From: Pirellulales bacterium
GTDB lineage: Bacteria > Planctomycetota > Planctomycetia > Pirellulales > JAEUIK01
Assembly: GCA_019745975.1 (NCBI GenBank)
Contig: JAIESQ010000069.1
Location: 1-64,000 of the forward strand
Reading direction: 5' to 3'
Length of the DNA stretch: 64,000 bases
Shown here: positions 1 to 8,609 of the stretch, one piece after another
Layout: every line of letters starts with the position of its first letter
Numbering within the stretch: the first letter of the stretch is position 1
Notes under the pieces: model-generated
What the model was told of the DNA's origin: nothing
Databases searched by the model: none
The model's input: only the letters and a program-made list of their open reading frames with translations
Position numbers and translations under genes: made by a program

Positions 1-238
1 GGTGGAAAATAGGCAACCCTCCTACACCAACCACCAACAGACCAGATTTTCCACCTACTTTCGAGACGCCCACCCCTTGAAATGAGTACCGCCCAATTTG
101 GCATCTCGCTGGCTTGCCAGCGGGGTTGTGCTAGCGGATTGTGGTCGACTGTGGTGCGTTCGTCGTCTGTAGCGCCTGCGACCGTCGTAAGGGCGGCGGA
201 ACCCGGCTGGCGACCGATATCCAGCATAGGGCTGCCCT
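1..238. repeat. Non-coding lead-in with a 10-bp inverted repeat
   Basis: Bases 1-10 (GGTGGAAAAT) are the exact reverse complement of 46-55 (ATTTTCCACC), so a 10-bp stem with a 35-nt loop is possible. It could be part of a terminator, or of a repeat cut by the window edge. I see no gene in the remaining bases up to the GTG at 239. Confidence 0.3.
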
Positions 239-1564
239 GTGGAAAAAACTCGGCGAGTTGACGTCGTGCGAAATCTCGTGACCGCAATATTTCATTTGTT
301 AGTAGCGTTGCCCAGCTCGTTCGCCCTCGCACAGCCGAACCTACTCCCTATGCCAAATCAGGCGGAGCCAATTCCTGCACCAACTCCGTTGCCAAATCGC
401 CCCAGTTCACCGCAGACGCTTGTCGAGTTTGAGCAACTGGCGATGAACTTCCATCCTCTGCTACGCGCTGCTCGGGCACGAATCGGTGAAGCACAAGGTC
501 AGGCAATACAAGCGGGACTGCTTCCTAATCCACAGCAAAATAGCGGCAACCCCGTCCAACTCGGCGGACGAAACAGTACGTACAGTGCGGGCGTGATTCA
601 ACAAGTTCCGACCGCTGGTAAGCTTCGGCTCGATGTTGCCGCGGCGCGGCAAGCGATCCGGCAGGCTGAATTTGGCTTTACGCAACAGCGATTTGAAGTG
701 CTGACCGCCGTTCGCCAACAGTTCTACGAACTCTTGGCGGCGCAACAACGGGCCGAGACACTATCAACGCTGGTTGGCATCGCAAGTCAATCTTTAGCGG
801 CGATGGAGGGCGTCTACAAGGCGGGGTTTGTGAAGACTGGGGACGTGCTTCAAATCCGCATTGAACTCCGGCGTATTCAAATCGCGCTGCGAAACGCGGA
901 AATCACGGCCGCCGCGATGCGCCGATCACTGGCGGCCGTGGCTGGAGCGCCACAACTCGTCGTGGGCAGAATTGAGGGGGATTTGACGCCGCACTTGCCC
1001 GAGTACGATGATGCCCTCGTCAGCGGTGAAGTCCTGGCTCGCAACGCAAAGCTGGGCATGGCGCGGGCAAGTATTGCGAAAAGCCAGTTCTTGCTCCGGC
1101 GGGCGCGCGTTCAGCCCATCCCAAATCTGATCGTGCAGAGCGGTTTTCAGTACACGGCAACCGAACCGCACAAACAAGCGTTGATCGGCACGTACTTCGA
1201 CATTCCAATTTGGGACCGAAATCAGGGCAACATTCGGTCGGCGAACTTCGGTTTGTCGGCGGCAAACGCCCAGCTACGGGCTGCGCAGAACGAGTTGCTT
1301 CAACAATTGGCCACGGCAATCGGCCGGTCTCGAGGCGCCCAACAGACATTGACGGCTCTTCGAGACCTCGTGCTTCCAGACGCTCGCGAAAACCTGCGGC
1401 TCGTCGAACTAGAGATGGCCAATGGACAAACCGACTTGTTCCGACTGCTACAGGCGCAGAGATCCCTTTTCGAGGCAAATCTGGATATTGTGTCGGCCGA
1501 ACTCAATGCCCTGGCAGCCGCAATCGAAATTGCCGGCTTGTTGCAGCAAGAGCAATTCCCATAA
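239..1564 (+). CDS. TolC/CzcC-family outer-membrane efflux protein
   Basis: A 441-residue outer-membrane factor, the periplasm-spanning channel of a tripartite efflux or metal-export pump. An N-terminal hydrophobic signal segment (roughly residues 12-31, ending SFALAQ) precedes a Pro-rich linker. Two long alpha-helical repeats rich in Ala, Gln, Arg and Leu follow, as in the OEP family, with the typical phrases FHPLLRAARARIGEA near residue 70 and TDLFRLLQAQRSLFEANLD near 400. Length fits CusC/CzcC-type proteins (about 420-470). The start is the GTG at 239; no strong ribosome site is visible. No pump or adaptor gene lies alongside in the window, so the transported substrate is unknown. A transposase-like scrap lies just downstream. 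Confidence 0.85.
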   Translation: MEKTRRVDVVRNLVTAIFHLLVALPSSFALAQPNLLPMPNQAEPIPAPTPLPNRPSSPQTLVEFEQLAMNFHPLLRAARARIGEAQGQAIQAGLLPNPQQNSGNPVQLGGRNSTYSAGVIQQVPTAGKLRLDVAAARQAIRQAEFGFTQQRFEVLTAVRQQFYELLAAQQRAETLSTLVGIASQSLAAMEGVYKAGFVKTGDVLQIRIELRRIQIALRNAEITAAAMRRSLAAVAGAPQLVVGRIEGDLTPHLPEYDDALVSGEVLARNAKLGMARASIAKSQFLLRRARVQPIPNLIVQSGFQYTATEPHKQALIGTYFDIPIWDRNQGNIRSANFGLSAANAQLRAAQNELLQQLATAIGRSRGAQQTLTALRDLVLPDARENLRLVELEMANGQTDLFRLLQAQRSLFEANLDIVSAELNALAAAIEIAGLLQQEQFP

Positions 1565-1631
1565 GCGGCGCAGCCTTCTCGATAGTAAAACCTCTTTTCG
1601 GTAGATAGTGCCGTCGTCGGGTTGGATTGCG

Positions 1632-1745
1632 CGTTGGACTTCGAGAGACAGTGTTTCTCGGTTTGCCATTCATCGTCGAATTCCATCAGCAGCGACGTCG
1701 CGAGGCGGAGCAAGGACGCCGACACCATCGAATCTTCGTTCGTCA
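1632..1745 (-). pseudogene. Possible C-terminal scrap of an IS256/Mutator-type transposase
   Basis: One minus-strand frame reads LRLATSLLMEFDDEWQTEK, which resembles the last residues of many Mutator-family transposases (LRLVTALLxExxxEWxTxRxY). The match covers only about 35 residues, with no catalytic region, so it would be a relic. It shares no obvious sequence with the intact transposase at 45.5 kb, whose C-terminus ends differently. The rest of 1565-1875 holds no other recognisable gene. Confidence 0.35.
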
Positions 1746-1875
1746 GATATGCTGACGGCAAGCCGGACCAGAAGCCCAGCGGCGTGCCGAAGCGCAAGGC
1801 GAAGAAGTAGGCAATCGCCCAAAAGCACGGATGCGAACCGTGACTGGCGGGTGGGTAGCCTTGCAGCGCGAACGA

Positions 1876-2979
1876 CTACGCCGGGGTGGCCGCCGGGGCG
1901 GGCTGCGGATCGTCGACCAGCTCGTACCAGACGTTGCGGCGGCGTGGCGTGTAGCCCAGCTCGCGGATGGCGCCCTGCATTTCGGCCAGCGACAGGTGAT
2001 GCACCGTGCCGGCCGCCGAGACGACATTCTCCTCGATCATCAGGCTCCCCATGTCGTTGGCGCCGTAAAGCAGCGCCAACTGGCCGACCTTCAGGCCCTG
2101 CGTGACCCAGCTCGACTGGATGTTGGTGAAGTTGTCGAGATAGAGCCGGCTGACCGCCTGGGTTTTGAGGTACTCGAACGCGCCCGCGGCCGGAAGGTGC
2201 GCCAGATCGGTGTTCTCGGGCTGGAAGGTCCAGCAGATAAAAGCGGTGAACCCGCCCGTTTCGTCTTGCAGTTGCCGCAAGCGCTCGAGGTGTTCGACGC
2301 GCTCGGCGAGCGTTTCGACGTGGCCGAACATCATCGTGGCGGTGCCGCGGCCGCCAAGCTCGTGCCACACGCGGCAGACGTTCAGCCAGTCGTCGCTGAG
2401 CACCTTGCCGCGCGTGATCGCCCGACGCACGCGATCGACGAGGATTTCGCCACCGCCACCGGGGAGGCTCCCCAGGCCGGCCGACTTCAGACGCTCGAGC
2501 ACGGTGCGCAGCGGCAGTTTGTTTAGCTTGACGAAGTGGTGAATCTCCGGCGGGCTGAAGCCGTGCACGTTCACCTGCGGGAAGGCGTGCTTGATGTCGC
2601 GCAGCAGGTCTTCGTACCACTCGAGCTTGAACTCGGGGTGAAAGCCCCCTTGCATGAGAATCTGATCGCCGCCGAGGGCCACGGTTTCGGCGATCTTCTG
2701 CAGCAACTCCTGGCGATCGAGGACGTAACCTTCGGGGCTTTTGGGCTTGCGGTAGAAGGCGCAGAAATCGCAGACGGCCGTGCAGATGTTCGTGTAGTTG
2801 ATGTTGCGATCGATGTTGTAGGTACGGTAGCTCTCGGGATGGTGGCGGCGCGTGACGGCGTCGGCAGCGCGGCCCAAGGCCGTGAGGTCGTGCGATTCGA
2901 GGAGCGCGAGCCCCTCGTTGGGCGTAAGCCGCTCGCCGGCGACCGCTTTATCGAGAAGGGGTGCAATCGTCGAGGGCAA
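1876..2979 (-). CDS. mqnC: Cyclic dehypoxanthinyl futalosine synthase (radical SAM)
   Basis: MqnC performs the radical-SAM cyclisation of dehypoxanthinyl futalosine in the futalosine route to menaquinone. The radical SAM cluster motif CTAVCDFC gives Cys66, Cys70 and Cys73. The following GGDQILMQGGFHP, the Gly-rich GLGSLPGGGGEILVD and TAFICWTFQPENTDL are characteristic of MqnC. I start it at the TTG at 2979 because AAGGAG lies six bases upstream and this gives 367 residues, the family's usual length. An open frame runs further upstream, but only as a shadow of mqnA. The gene overlaps the end of mqnA by 32 bases, so the two are translationally coupled on one message. Confidence 0.93.
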   Translation of the reverse strand: MPSTIAPLLDKAVAGERLTPNEGLALLESHDLTALGRAADAVTRRHHPESYRTYNIDRNINYTNICTAVCDFCAFYRKPKSPEGYVLDRQELLQKIAETVALGGDQILMQGGFHPEFKLEWYEDLLRDIKHAFPQVNVHGFSPPEIHHFVKLNKLPLRTVLERLKSAGLGSLPGGGGEILVDRVRRAITRGKVLSDDWLNVCRVWHELGGRGTATMMFGHVETLAERVEHLERLRQLQDETGGFTAFICWTFQPENTDLAHLPAAGAFEYLKTQAVSRLYLDNFTNIQSSWVTQGLKVGQLALLYGANDMGSLMIEENVVSAAGTVHHLSLAEMQGAIRELGYTPRRRNVWYELVDDPQPAPAATPA

Positions 2980-3763
2980 GGTCGACTCCTTGGGGCGCCA
3001 GCGCGCGGGCGGCTGCCAGTTCGTAAAAGCGGGCCAGCCCACGACGCTCGCGCGGGCCGAAAGTGAAGTGCAGGTTGTCGCGCAGATAGGCCAGGCACTC
3101 GGGCTGGGTGAGGCCCAGCGGGGCAGCCTCGTGGGTGGCGATCTTGTCGAGGTTCTGCAGGCCAAGGTCGCGCGCTTCGGCCAATGCGACGTCGAGGCCA
3201 TCGAGATCGACGCCTGCCCGGGCGGTCCAGAGCGCGAACACGAAAGGCAACTCGGCCCAACGACACCACTCATCGCCCAGGTCCCAGACGGCCGTGAACG
3301 GTTCGCAGGGGGAGTGAATCGCGCGGTCGCCGATCAGGAGCACAGCGTCCGCGTCGGTTTGGGCCAGCGAGTCGCCGATGGGAAGCGGGGCGAGCGCGGG
3401 GCGAATGCCGAATCGCTCGTCGAGCAGAATCTGCACCAAGGCGGCGCTGGTGCGCGAGCCTTCGTCGAGGGCCAATGTGCGGATCGACTCGGGCGAAACG
3501 CGGCTGAAGAGCTTGACGCTGAGCACCGGGCCCTGGCAGGCGATGCAGGCATCGGAGACGATTGAGTAGGTCGGATCGCCGAAGCACTCGATCGAGGGAA
3601 TGAGCGCGACGTCCAAGTCGCCGGCGGCCAGGCGCATCGCCAGCCGGCTGGGCAGGTCGAGTACCAGTTCGGCCTGCGGGGCACGCTCGGCCAGGCCGTG
3701 GATCAGCGGTTTCGTGTTGAGGTAATTGACCGCGCCGACGCGGATTCTTCTGGGGGCGCTCAT
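2948..3763 (-). CDS. mqnA: Chorismate dehydratase of the futalosine pathway
   Basis: MqnA converts chorismate to 3-[(1-carboxyvinyl)oxy]benzoate, the first committed step of futalosine-dependent menaquinone synthesis. It has a periplasmic-binding-protein-like fold. Family features seen are RIRVGAVNYLNTKPL at the start, LDVALIPSIE near residue 60, and the run of small residues LALDEGSRTSAALVQILL. The start is the ATG at 3763, preceded by GAGGAG at good spacing; this gives 271 residues. An in-frame upstream extension to 3895 is low-complexity and not family-like. It is the promoter-proximal gene of the mqnA-mqnC pair. mqnB and mqnD are not in this window. Confidence 0.92.
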   Translation of the reverse strand: MSAPRRIRVGAVNYLNTKPLIHGLAERAPQAELVLDLPSRLAMRLAAGDLDVALIPSIECFGDPTYSIVSDACIACQGPVLSVKLFSRVSPESIRTLALDEGSRTSAALVQILLDERFGIRPALAPLPIGDSLAQTDADAVLLIGDRAIHSPCEPFTAVWDLGDEWCRWAELPFVFALWTARAGVDLDGLDVALAEARDLGLQNLDKIATHEAAPLGLTQPECLAYLRDNLHFTFGPRERRGLARFYELAAARALAPQGVDLALDDCTPSR

Positions 3764-3898
3764 CCTGAGATCTCTCCTCGACTTCCGCGGGCGGGTCGAT
3801 CGGGAAGTCGCCGTGGCAGGTAGGGTTTGATTATAAGGAACCGGGATAGGGCGGCAACGGTGAAGCTGTCGCCTGCCTGCATCAGCAAAGACCATGAA

Positions 3899-3915
3899 CG
3901 GCCTCGAAGAGGCCG
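3899..3915. terminator. Short perfect hairpin between exporter and mqnA
   Basis: CGGCCTC-GAA-GAGGCCG forms a 7-bp GC-rich stem with a three-base loop. No T-run follows on either strand. It sits in the 380-base gap between mqnA and the ABC permease, where I see no gene. It may be a transcription-terminating or mRNA-stabilising hairpin. Confidence 0.35.
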
Positions 3916-4096
3916 GCTACAGCTAATTGGCTATCACTAGAACCGCACTGTGGAGGCGGCGGATAACTGGCACTGCTGGGCAAGCCAGCAGCGGCAACCA
4001 GCGCCGTAAACACTGGGCGAAGTCACCAGAATCCATTCATGTCGCGCGGCCGTTTTCAGCCACGTTGATTCCACAAGGCCTCTTGTCGCTTCGCGA

Positions 4097-4121
4097 CCCA
4101 GGTACGCTCCGCGTCCCTGGG
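4097..4121 (-). terminator. Hairpin just downstream of the ABC permease
   Basis: CCCAGG and CCTGGG flank ACGC and GCGT around a TCC loop, giving a stem of 10 pairs with one mismatch. It lies 22 bases past the permease stop on the minus strand. A second small hairpin (GTCGC-TTC-GCGAC, 4085-4096) follows. There is no T-run, so termination is inferred only from position. Confidence 0.4.
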
Positions 4122-4143
4122 CCATCCGGCGTCGTGGCGTCAC

Positions 4144-5907
4144 TTAGAATTCCAGCTCGTCGAAGGCGCGGAAGCCCATCCGCAGCGGCAGCACGGTGGC
4201 CAGCGCTCCGATCACCACGCTGGCCGCCGCGCCGACGACCATCCAGAGCCGGAGCCGGTCGAAATCGAAGAGGATGCCGCGCGGGTCGGCCTCGCGTGCG
4301 CCCAGATAGAAGTGACTCGGCAGCGCCGTGAGGATGACGATCACGGCGATATAGATCGTGCTCACCACCAGGTTGAGCGTGCCTCCGAAGCCGGCGGCAA
4401 TCTTCGACGGCGACTCCTCACGCAGGTTGGGCATCTTGGCCCCCATGCCGACGGCCAGCGCCGAGAGCCCCAGGCACAACAGCACGCAGGCGAGCAGGTG
4501 GACGAAGAAGACCTCGGGGACGACGCGGAGCATCAAGTCGCTGAGCACTACCAGGAGCAGGCAGGGGATCAGCGAGCCGAGAGCCGCGAAGAGAAACTTG
4601 CTCCAGAGAATGGTGCGGCGGGCGATCGGCAACCGGCCGAGAATCCAGAAGCGCCGCCCTTCGAGGCTGATCATGGGAAACACGAAGCGGCCGGTGAAGG
4701 TCGAGAGAATCAACCCCACGACCGCCAGATTCAGGAAGCTGATCATGTTCACCCAAGTGGCATGGCTGAGGTCGTAGCTCAAGCGGCGGATATTGCTGAA
4801 GTACAGGCCCAAGAGGCCGAAGAAGATCAAGAACTGGCTCCACTGCACGGGGTCGCGGCGAAACAGCCGCAAGTCGTTGACCATCATCAGGCGGACGCGG
4901 GCGGGGAGAAAGCAGAAAACGCGATCGATCGCGCGATCGAGCCAGCCGAGCCCTAGCGTACCGCGGGCTGCGCGGTCGCTGTGCAGGTTTTGCAGGGCCG
5001 GGCGGTAATGTCGCCGCGCGCTCCACACGCCTGCCTGAACCAGCAGCAAGGCGTTCGAAACGAGGACGCACAACAGCAGCAGGCCGTCGGCCCAATCGCC
5101 ATCGGCCGCGCCCATCAATCCGGCGGTGAGCCACCAACTAGGGAGCAAGCGCTGCTCGCTAAACTGGAGCCGGGCCAGGATCTCGCGGAACCACGAGGGG
5201 GTCATCAGCTCCGTCTGCGACCCTTTGAGAAGCGACCACGCCAGCGCGCCGACGAGCAGCAGGACCACGATGCCGGCGCCGACGACCATCTGCACTTTGA
5301 GGGCCGGGAGGCGGTGGACGACGAGCAAGCAAGCAAGCGCCCCGACGGCGGCCGGCACCGCCACGAACGAAAGCACGTACACCGGCAGCAACAAGTAGTA
5401 AAACCACGGCGCCAGGTTCACCAGGCCGTAAGCGACGAGCATCGGGCTGCCCAAGAGAACAAAGCCCCAGCTACTGAACGCGGCCGCCTCTTGCACTTTG
5501 TGCAGAAAGACGCGCTCGGCGCGCGCGGGGAGCGTGAGCAGGTAGCGTGTCTCGGGGGACCGAAAGAGGCCGCTGTAGAGGATGATGCCAGACGAAAAGA
5601 CGAGCATCACCAACAGCGACAGAAAGAAGATATTGAAGATGGCGGCGATCGTCCGCGCGCGGGTGGCAGGATTGTTCAAAGAGCTGTCGAGAAAGTGAAA
5701 GCCGTCGAGAAACAGCCAGAACAGCCCCAGCCAGAACAGCGCGCTGAGCGAGAACACCAGGATCACGCGCAGCCGCGATTCGCGGAGGAGAACTTGCACG
5801 CTGTTGAGCACCAGCGCGCGGCGCAGGCACCAGAAAGCGCGGGCTTCGTGCTTCCAGGAGGAACCGACGTAGGATCCGGCTCGTTGTGGCTGTGTCTCGT
5901 GCGGCAT
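4144..5907 (-). CDS. ABC-2-type exporter permease, multispanning
   Basis: A polytopic membrane protein of about 587 residues with roughly 11-13 hydrophobic segments, for example VILVFSLSALFWLGLFWLF near residue 45 and LACVLLCLGLSALAVGMG near 480. It begins with a soluble Arg-rich stretch. Architecture and size suit the permease half of an ABC-2 exporter of the kind common in planctomycetes. The ATPase gene lies upstream on the same strand at 6789-7556, but a toxin-antitoxin module now separates them. I prefer the ATG at 5907; a GTG at 5922 is also possible, and neither has a clear ribosome site. Substrate unknown. Confidence 0.75.
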   Translation of the reverse strand: MPHETQPQRAGSYVGSSWKHEARAFWCLRRALVLNSVQVLLRESRLRVILVFSLSALFWLGLFWLFLDGFHFLDSSLNNPATRARTIAAIFNIFFLSLLVMLVFSSGIILYSGLFRSPETRYLLTLPARAERVFLHKVQEAAAFSSWGFVLLGSPMLVAYGLVNLAPWFYYLLLPVYVLSFVAVPAAVGALACLLVVHRLPALKVQMVVGAGIVVLLLVGALAWSLLKGSQTELMTPSWFREILARLQFSEQRLLPSWWLTAGLMGAADGDWADGLLLLCVLVSNALLLVQAGVWSARRHYRPALQNLHSDRAARGTLGLGWLDRAIDRVFCFLPARVRLMMVNDLRLFRRDPVQWSQFLIFFGLLGLYFSNIRRLSYDLSHATWVNMISFLNLAVVGLILSTFTGRFVFPMISLEGRRFWILGRLPIARRTILWSKFLFAALGSLIPCLLLVVLSDLMLRVVPEVFFVHLLACVLLCLGLSALAVGMGAKMPNLREESPSKIAAGFGGTLNLVVSTIYIAVIVILTALPSHFYLGAREADPRGILFDFDRLRLWMVVGAAASVVIGALATVLPLRMGFRAFDELEF

Positions 5908-5944
5908 GCGATACGTCGGCACGCAAGGTTCTGCTTAACGGCCC

Positions 5945-6347
5945 CTATGATTGATCCAGGAAGAGAGCGCGAAATCCGGCTTGGGCGAAGTGACGATCCG
6001 CAGTCAACGCGTCGACCAGCCCGCGACTTCGCATGATTACGAACGAGGTGCAATCGGTCAGGGACCAGTTCTTGTCGGCACGTTGCCCAAATAGACTCCA
6101 CGCGGCGTCGAAAAGCTCCGGCGTGGCGGGGACGACCTCGATGGCAGGATTCGCGACAATCGTGCGAATCAGCCTAACGCCGGCGCGGTCCACGGCACAT
6201 GCCGTCCGCGAGCTCAAGTAAAACGAAGCTGGATGTCACAACTCGATAGTCGTTTTCGGCCGCCCAATTCAAAGCCTGTTGATGCGCCGCGTCACGTCGA
6301 CTCACCAAGGCAAAGAAGTAATAGCTATCTCCAAATACAGGGTTCAT
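5945..6347 (-). pseudogene. Frameshifted PIN-domain toxin
   Basis: The ATG at 6347 overlaps the antitoxin stop (ATGA) and opens a PIN domain, MNPVFGDSYYFFALVSRRD, running to VLLELADGMCR before hitting TAG near 6170. The rest of the domain continues in the next frame, IRTIVANPAIEVV to WSLTDCTSFVIM, and ends at 5945. Joined, the two parts align along their whole length with the intact PIN toxin at 12775-13176 (LTDCTSFVVM...HHFGQAGFNPLL). A one-base insertion or two-base deletion near CGGCGTTAG explains the break. The toxin is therefore probably inactive unless frameshifting rescues it. Confidence 0.8.
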
Positions 6348-6637
6348 TCGCGCGGCGTGCCGTGAATGTAGTGATCGTGCTGCTTGGCAAAGTCGGGAGG
6401 TAAATCCGTCACGATGCCAATGACAGACTTAAGATGCTCGTAGAGCGTTGAGTGGCTCTGTCCAGGCACTTTTTGTTCCGCTTCACTCGCTGCGCCGGCG
6501 CGAGCGGTCGGCTGCGCGGGGCCATTCGCCTCGGTCGACGCCTCCGCTGGTTCGACGCGAACCTCCGTCCCTTCGGCAAGCACCACGGGTTCGTCGAATA
6601 CCACGACCCCGTTCTCGATATGTCCGCGATAGGTCAT
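6344..6637 (-). CDS. Antitoxin partner of the broken PIN toxin
   Basis: A 97-residue protein with an N-terminal beta-rich segment (YRGHIENGVVVFDEP, typical of small DUF104-like/AbrB-like antitoxins), a low-complexity Ala/Glu middle, and a C-terminal tail TDLPPDFAKQHDHYIHGTPRE. The tail closely matches the end of the other antitoxin in this window (12428-12778), so it is probably the toxin-binding part. I choose the ATG at 6637 because GGGAG lies eight bases upstream; a GTG at 6643 is too close to it. The stop overlaps the toxin start. The antitoxin reading frame is intact although its toxin is not. Confidence 0.72.
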   Translation of the reverse strand: MTYRGHIENGVVVFDEPVVLAEGTEVRVEPAEASTEANGPAQPTARAGAASEAEQKVPGQSHSTLYEHLKSVIGIVTDLPPDFAKQHDHYIHGTPRE

Positions 6638-6788
6638 CGCCACGGCTCCCTATTGACATCCATGATCTGTAACCCGCTGTGCCGGTCCACCACGTCATCC
6701 GCTGCGACGAGCCACGGCACGCTCGAACTTGCCTAAGGTCAAATCGGTGTCGAGTAAATTATATCAAACTTGCAAGCTCGCTGGATTC

Positions 6789-7556
6789 TCAGGGTGGATG
6801 CGAACGAACTAGTTTTCTGGCCGACGGCTCTGCCTGCCCGTCGGTGAGCGTCAGGAACAGCCGCTCGAGCGAAGTGCCTTCGAGCTCGAGCTGGGCTTCG
6901 AGTTGGGTGACTGTCCCCAAGAATCGCAGTTGCCCCCCGACGATGATGCCGATGCGGTCGGCGATTTCCTCGGCGATGTCGAGCGTATGCGTCGACATGA
7001 AAATCGTCGTCCCTTGGCTGGCCTGTTCGCGCAGCAGATCTTTGACGACGCGCATGCTGCGGGGATCGAGCCCGACCATCGGTTCGTCGATCACCAGCAC
7101 CTGGGGATCGTGCAACAGCGCCGAGGCAAAGACGAGCCGCTGCTTCATGCCGTGCGAATAGCTCTCGGTGAGGTCATCGACAAAATCGGCCAGCTCGAAA
7201 TGGGCGATTTCGCGGTCGATGCGCGCGGCGGCTAGTGGCCGCGGCAGCCCGAACAAATCGACGACGAACTGCAAGAATTCCCGGCCGGTGAGCTTGTCGT
7301 AGAGATGTGGCTGGTCGGGGACGTAGCTCAGGCGTAACTGCGCCTCGCGCGTTTGTGTCACCAGATCGTAGCCGCAGATCCGGACGACGCCGGCCGAGGG
7401 GCGCAGCAAGCCGACGAGCATTTTGATCGTCGTCGTCTTGCCGGCGCCGTTGGGTCCCAGAAACGCGAATAACTCTCCCTGCGGGATGACCAGCGACAGT
7501 CCGTTAACGGCCGTCTTGTCGCCATACTTGCGGGTGACGTCGACGAGCTCGATCAT
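6789..7556 (-). CDS. ABC transporter ATP-binding protein
   Basis: A complete 255-residue ABC ATPase of the ABC-2 exporter type. Walker A is LGPNGAGKTTT near residue 35, the Q-loop region follows, the signature is SYSHGMKQR near 135, Walker B is VLVIDEPMVGLDP near 157, and the switch His is in MSTHTLD near 190. It couples ATP hydrolysis to the permease that presumably is the protein at 4144-5907. Its ATG overlaps the stop of the upstream membrane-anchored gene by four bases (ATGA), so those two are co-translated. The interposed toxin-antitoxin module suggests a later insertion between ATPase and permease. Confidence 0.92.
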   Translation of the reverse strand: MIELVDVTRKYGDKTAVNGLSLVIPQGELFAFLGPNGAGKTTTIKMLVGLLRPSAGVVRICGYDLVTQTREAQLRLSYVPDQPHLYDKLTGREFLQFVVDLFGLPRPLAAARIDREIAHFELADFVDDLTESYSHGMKQRLVFASALLHDPQVLVIDEPMVGLDPRSMRVVKDLLREQASQGTTIFMSTHTLDIAEEIADRIGIIVGGQLRFLGTVTQLEAQLELEGTSLERLFLTLTDGQAEPSARKLVRSHPP

Positions 7557-8497
7557 GGCGGCCCCACTTGGCTTGCGGCGGGGGCCGGCGGTTCGCCGGT
7601 GGCGCGAGCTGGCTTCGCCGGGGAAGTCGTTGGCGCTGCTGTTCGCGATTGCGGCAGACGCACGAAACGCAGCCAGGAGTTCACGATCCGCACCTCCTGC
7701 TGCACGACGAGGCCGTCGCGGCGTACCCAGGCGCGGGCGCGCGGTTGGCGCGGGCCGCCGGCGCCGGGATCAGGTCGATAGACGACCAGCCACGTCGGTT
7801 CGACGCGCCCATTCCAAAACACGAGGTCCTCCTGCTCGACCGTCGCTTGCACGACGTCGAGCGATTCGCTCGCGGAGCGGAACGGACTGTAGATCGGCTC
7901 GGTCCAAGTCTGATTCAAGCGCAGCCCCGGCAAGCGCATTTGCGGCGAAAATGCGTCCCCCAGCGGGCGGTCGGGGCGGATAAACGTCGTCGTGCGATAG
8001 TTAAATGAGCCGGACGAGACGTTCAACTGCAACTGGGTCCCGTCGATGACGCCGCGGACCAGGATGGGCTCGGAGAGCAAGCTCGTGCTGAGCTTCGACT
8101 GAAAGCCCAAGAGTTCATGGTCGAGCGGATGGATCTCGAAGCGGCTCTCGGCCCGCAGGTCCAATTGGGTCTCAGAATAACCGGGAGGCGCGCTCAGCAC
8201 TCCCAGCCGCAGCGGATTGATTTTGGAGAGGGGAAGGCGGCGGATATCGACCTTGCTGGTCTGCACGATCAGGCCGTCACGATCGTGGACAAGGTCGCTG
8301 GTGGCGCTGCCGATCGGCTGGCCGTCCCAGAGCAGTTGCCACTGGACCGTCTGATCGTCGCGCTGGTCGGCGACAACGGTGGCGTAGGTGGGAGGCTGGC
8401 CGACCAGCATCGGCGGCAGCACTTTGACCCAGACCAGCCAGGTCATGCTTGACAGCCAGAAGCAGACGATCAGGGTATTCAGCCAGGCGCGATCCAT
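7553..8497 (-). CDS. Membrane-anchored protein co-translated with the ABC ATPase
   Basis: A 314-residue protein with one N-terminal membrane helix (LNTLIVCFWLSSMTWLVWVKVLPPML) and a beta-rich extracytoplasmic part, ending in a Pro/Ala-rich tail. I do not recognise a named family. The extracytoplasmic region has paired phrases about binding-like beta strands (WQLLWDGQPIGSATS and LVVYRPDP) but no catalytic motif. Its overlap with the ATPase gene points to a role in the same exporter, perhaps as a periplasmic accessory or lipid-handling subunit; this is inference from context only. Confidence 0.6.
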   Translation of the reverse strand: MDRAWLNTLIVCFWLSSMTWLVWVKVLPPMLVGQPPTYATVVADQRDDQTVQWQLLWDGQPIGSATSDLVHDRDGLIVQTSKVDIRRLPLSKINPLRLGVLSAPPGYSETQLDLRAESRFEIHPLDHELLGFQSKLSTSLLSEPILVRGVIDGTQLQLNVSSGSFNYRTTTFIRPDRPLGDAFSPQMRLPGLRLNQTWTEPIYSPFRSASESLDVVQATVEQEDLVFWNGRVEPTWLVVYRPDPGAGGPRQPRARAWVRRDGLVVQQEVRIVNSWLRFVRLPQSRTAAPTTSPAKPARATGEPPAPAASQVGPP

Positions 8498-8609
8498 AAC
8501 CTGTCGGCTGCGCTCCTTCGTTCCGGTATTCGCATCTGCATTCTATCAGCGCGCGCCGAGCGGGGCGAGAAATCGGTCGATGGCGAATGTCGAAACGCCG
8601 CGGCACCGC

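Noticed and set aside
4312-6036. Long plus-strand open frames, 214 and 351 codons, opposite the ABC permease
   Set aside because: They are antisense frames kept open by high GC. They are charged low-complexity proteins (QEE, RRQ-rich), while the minus strand encodes a clear membrane protein.
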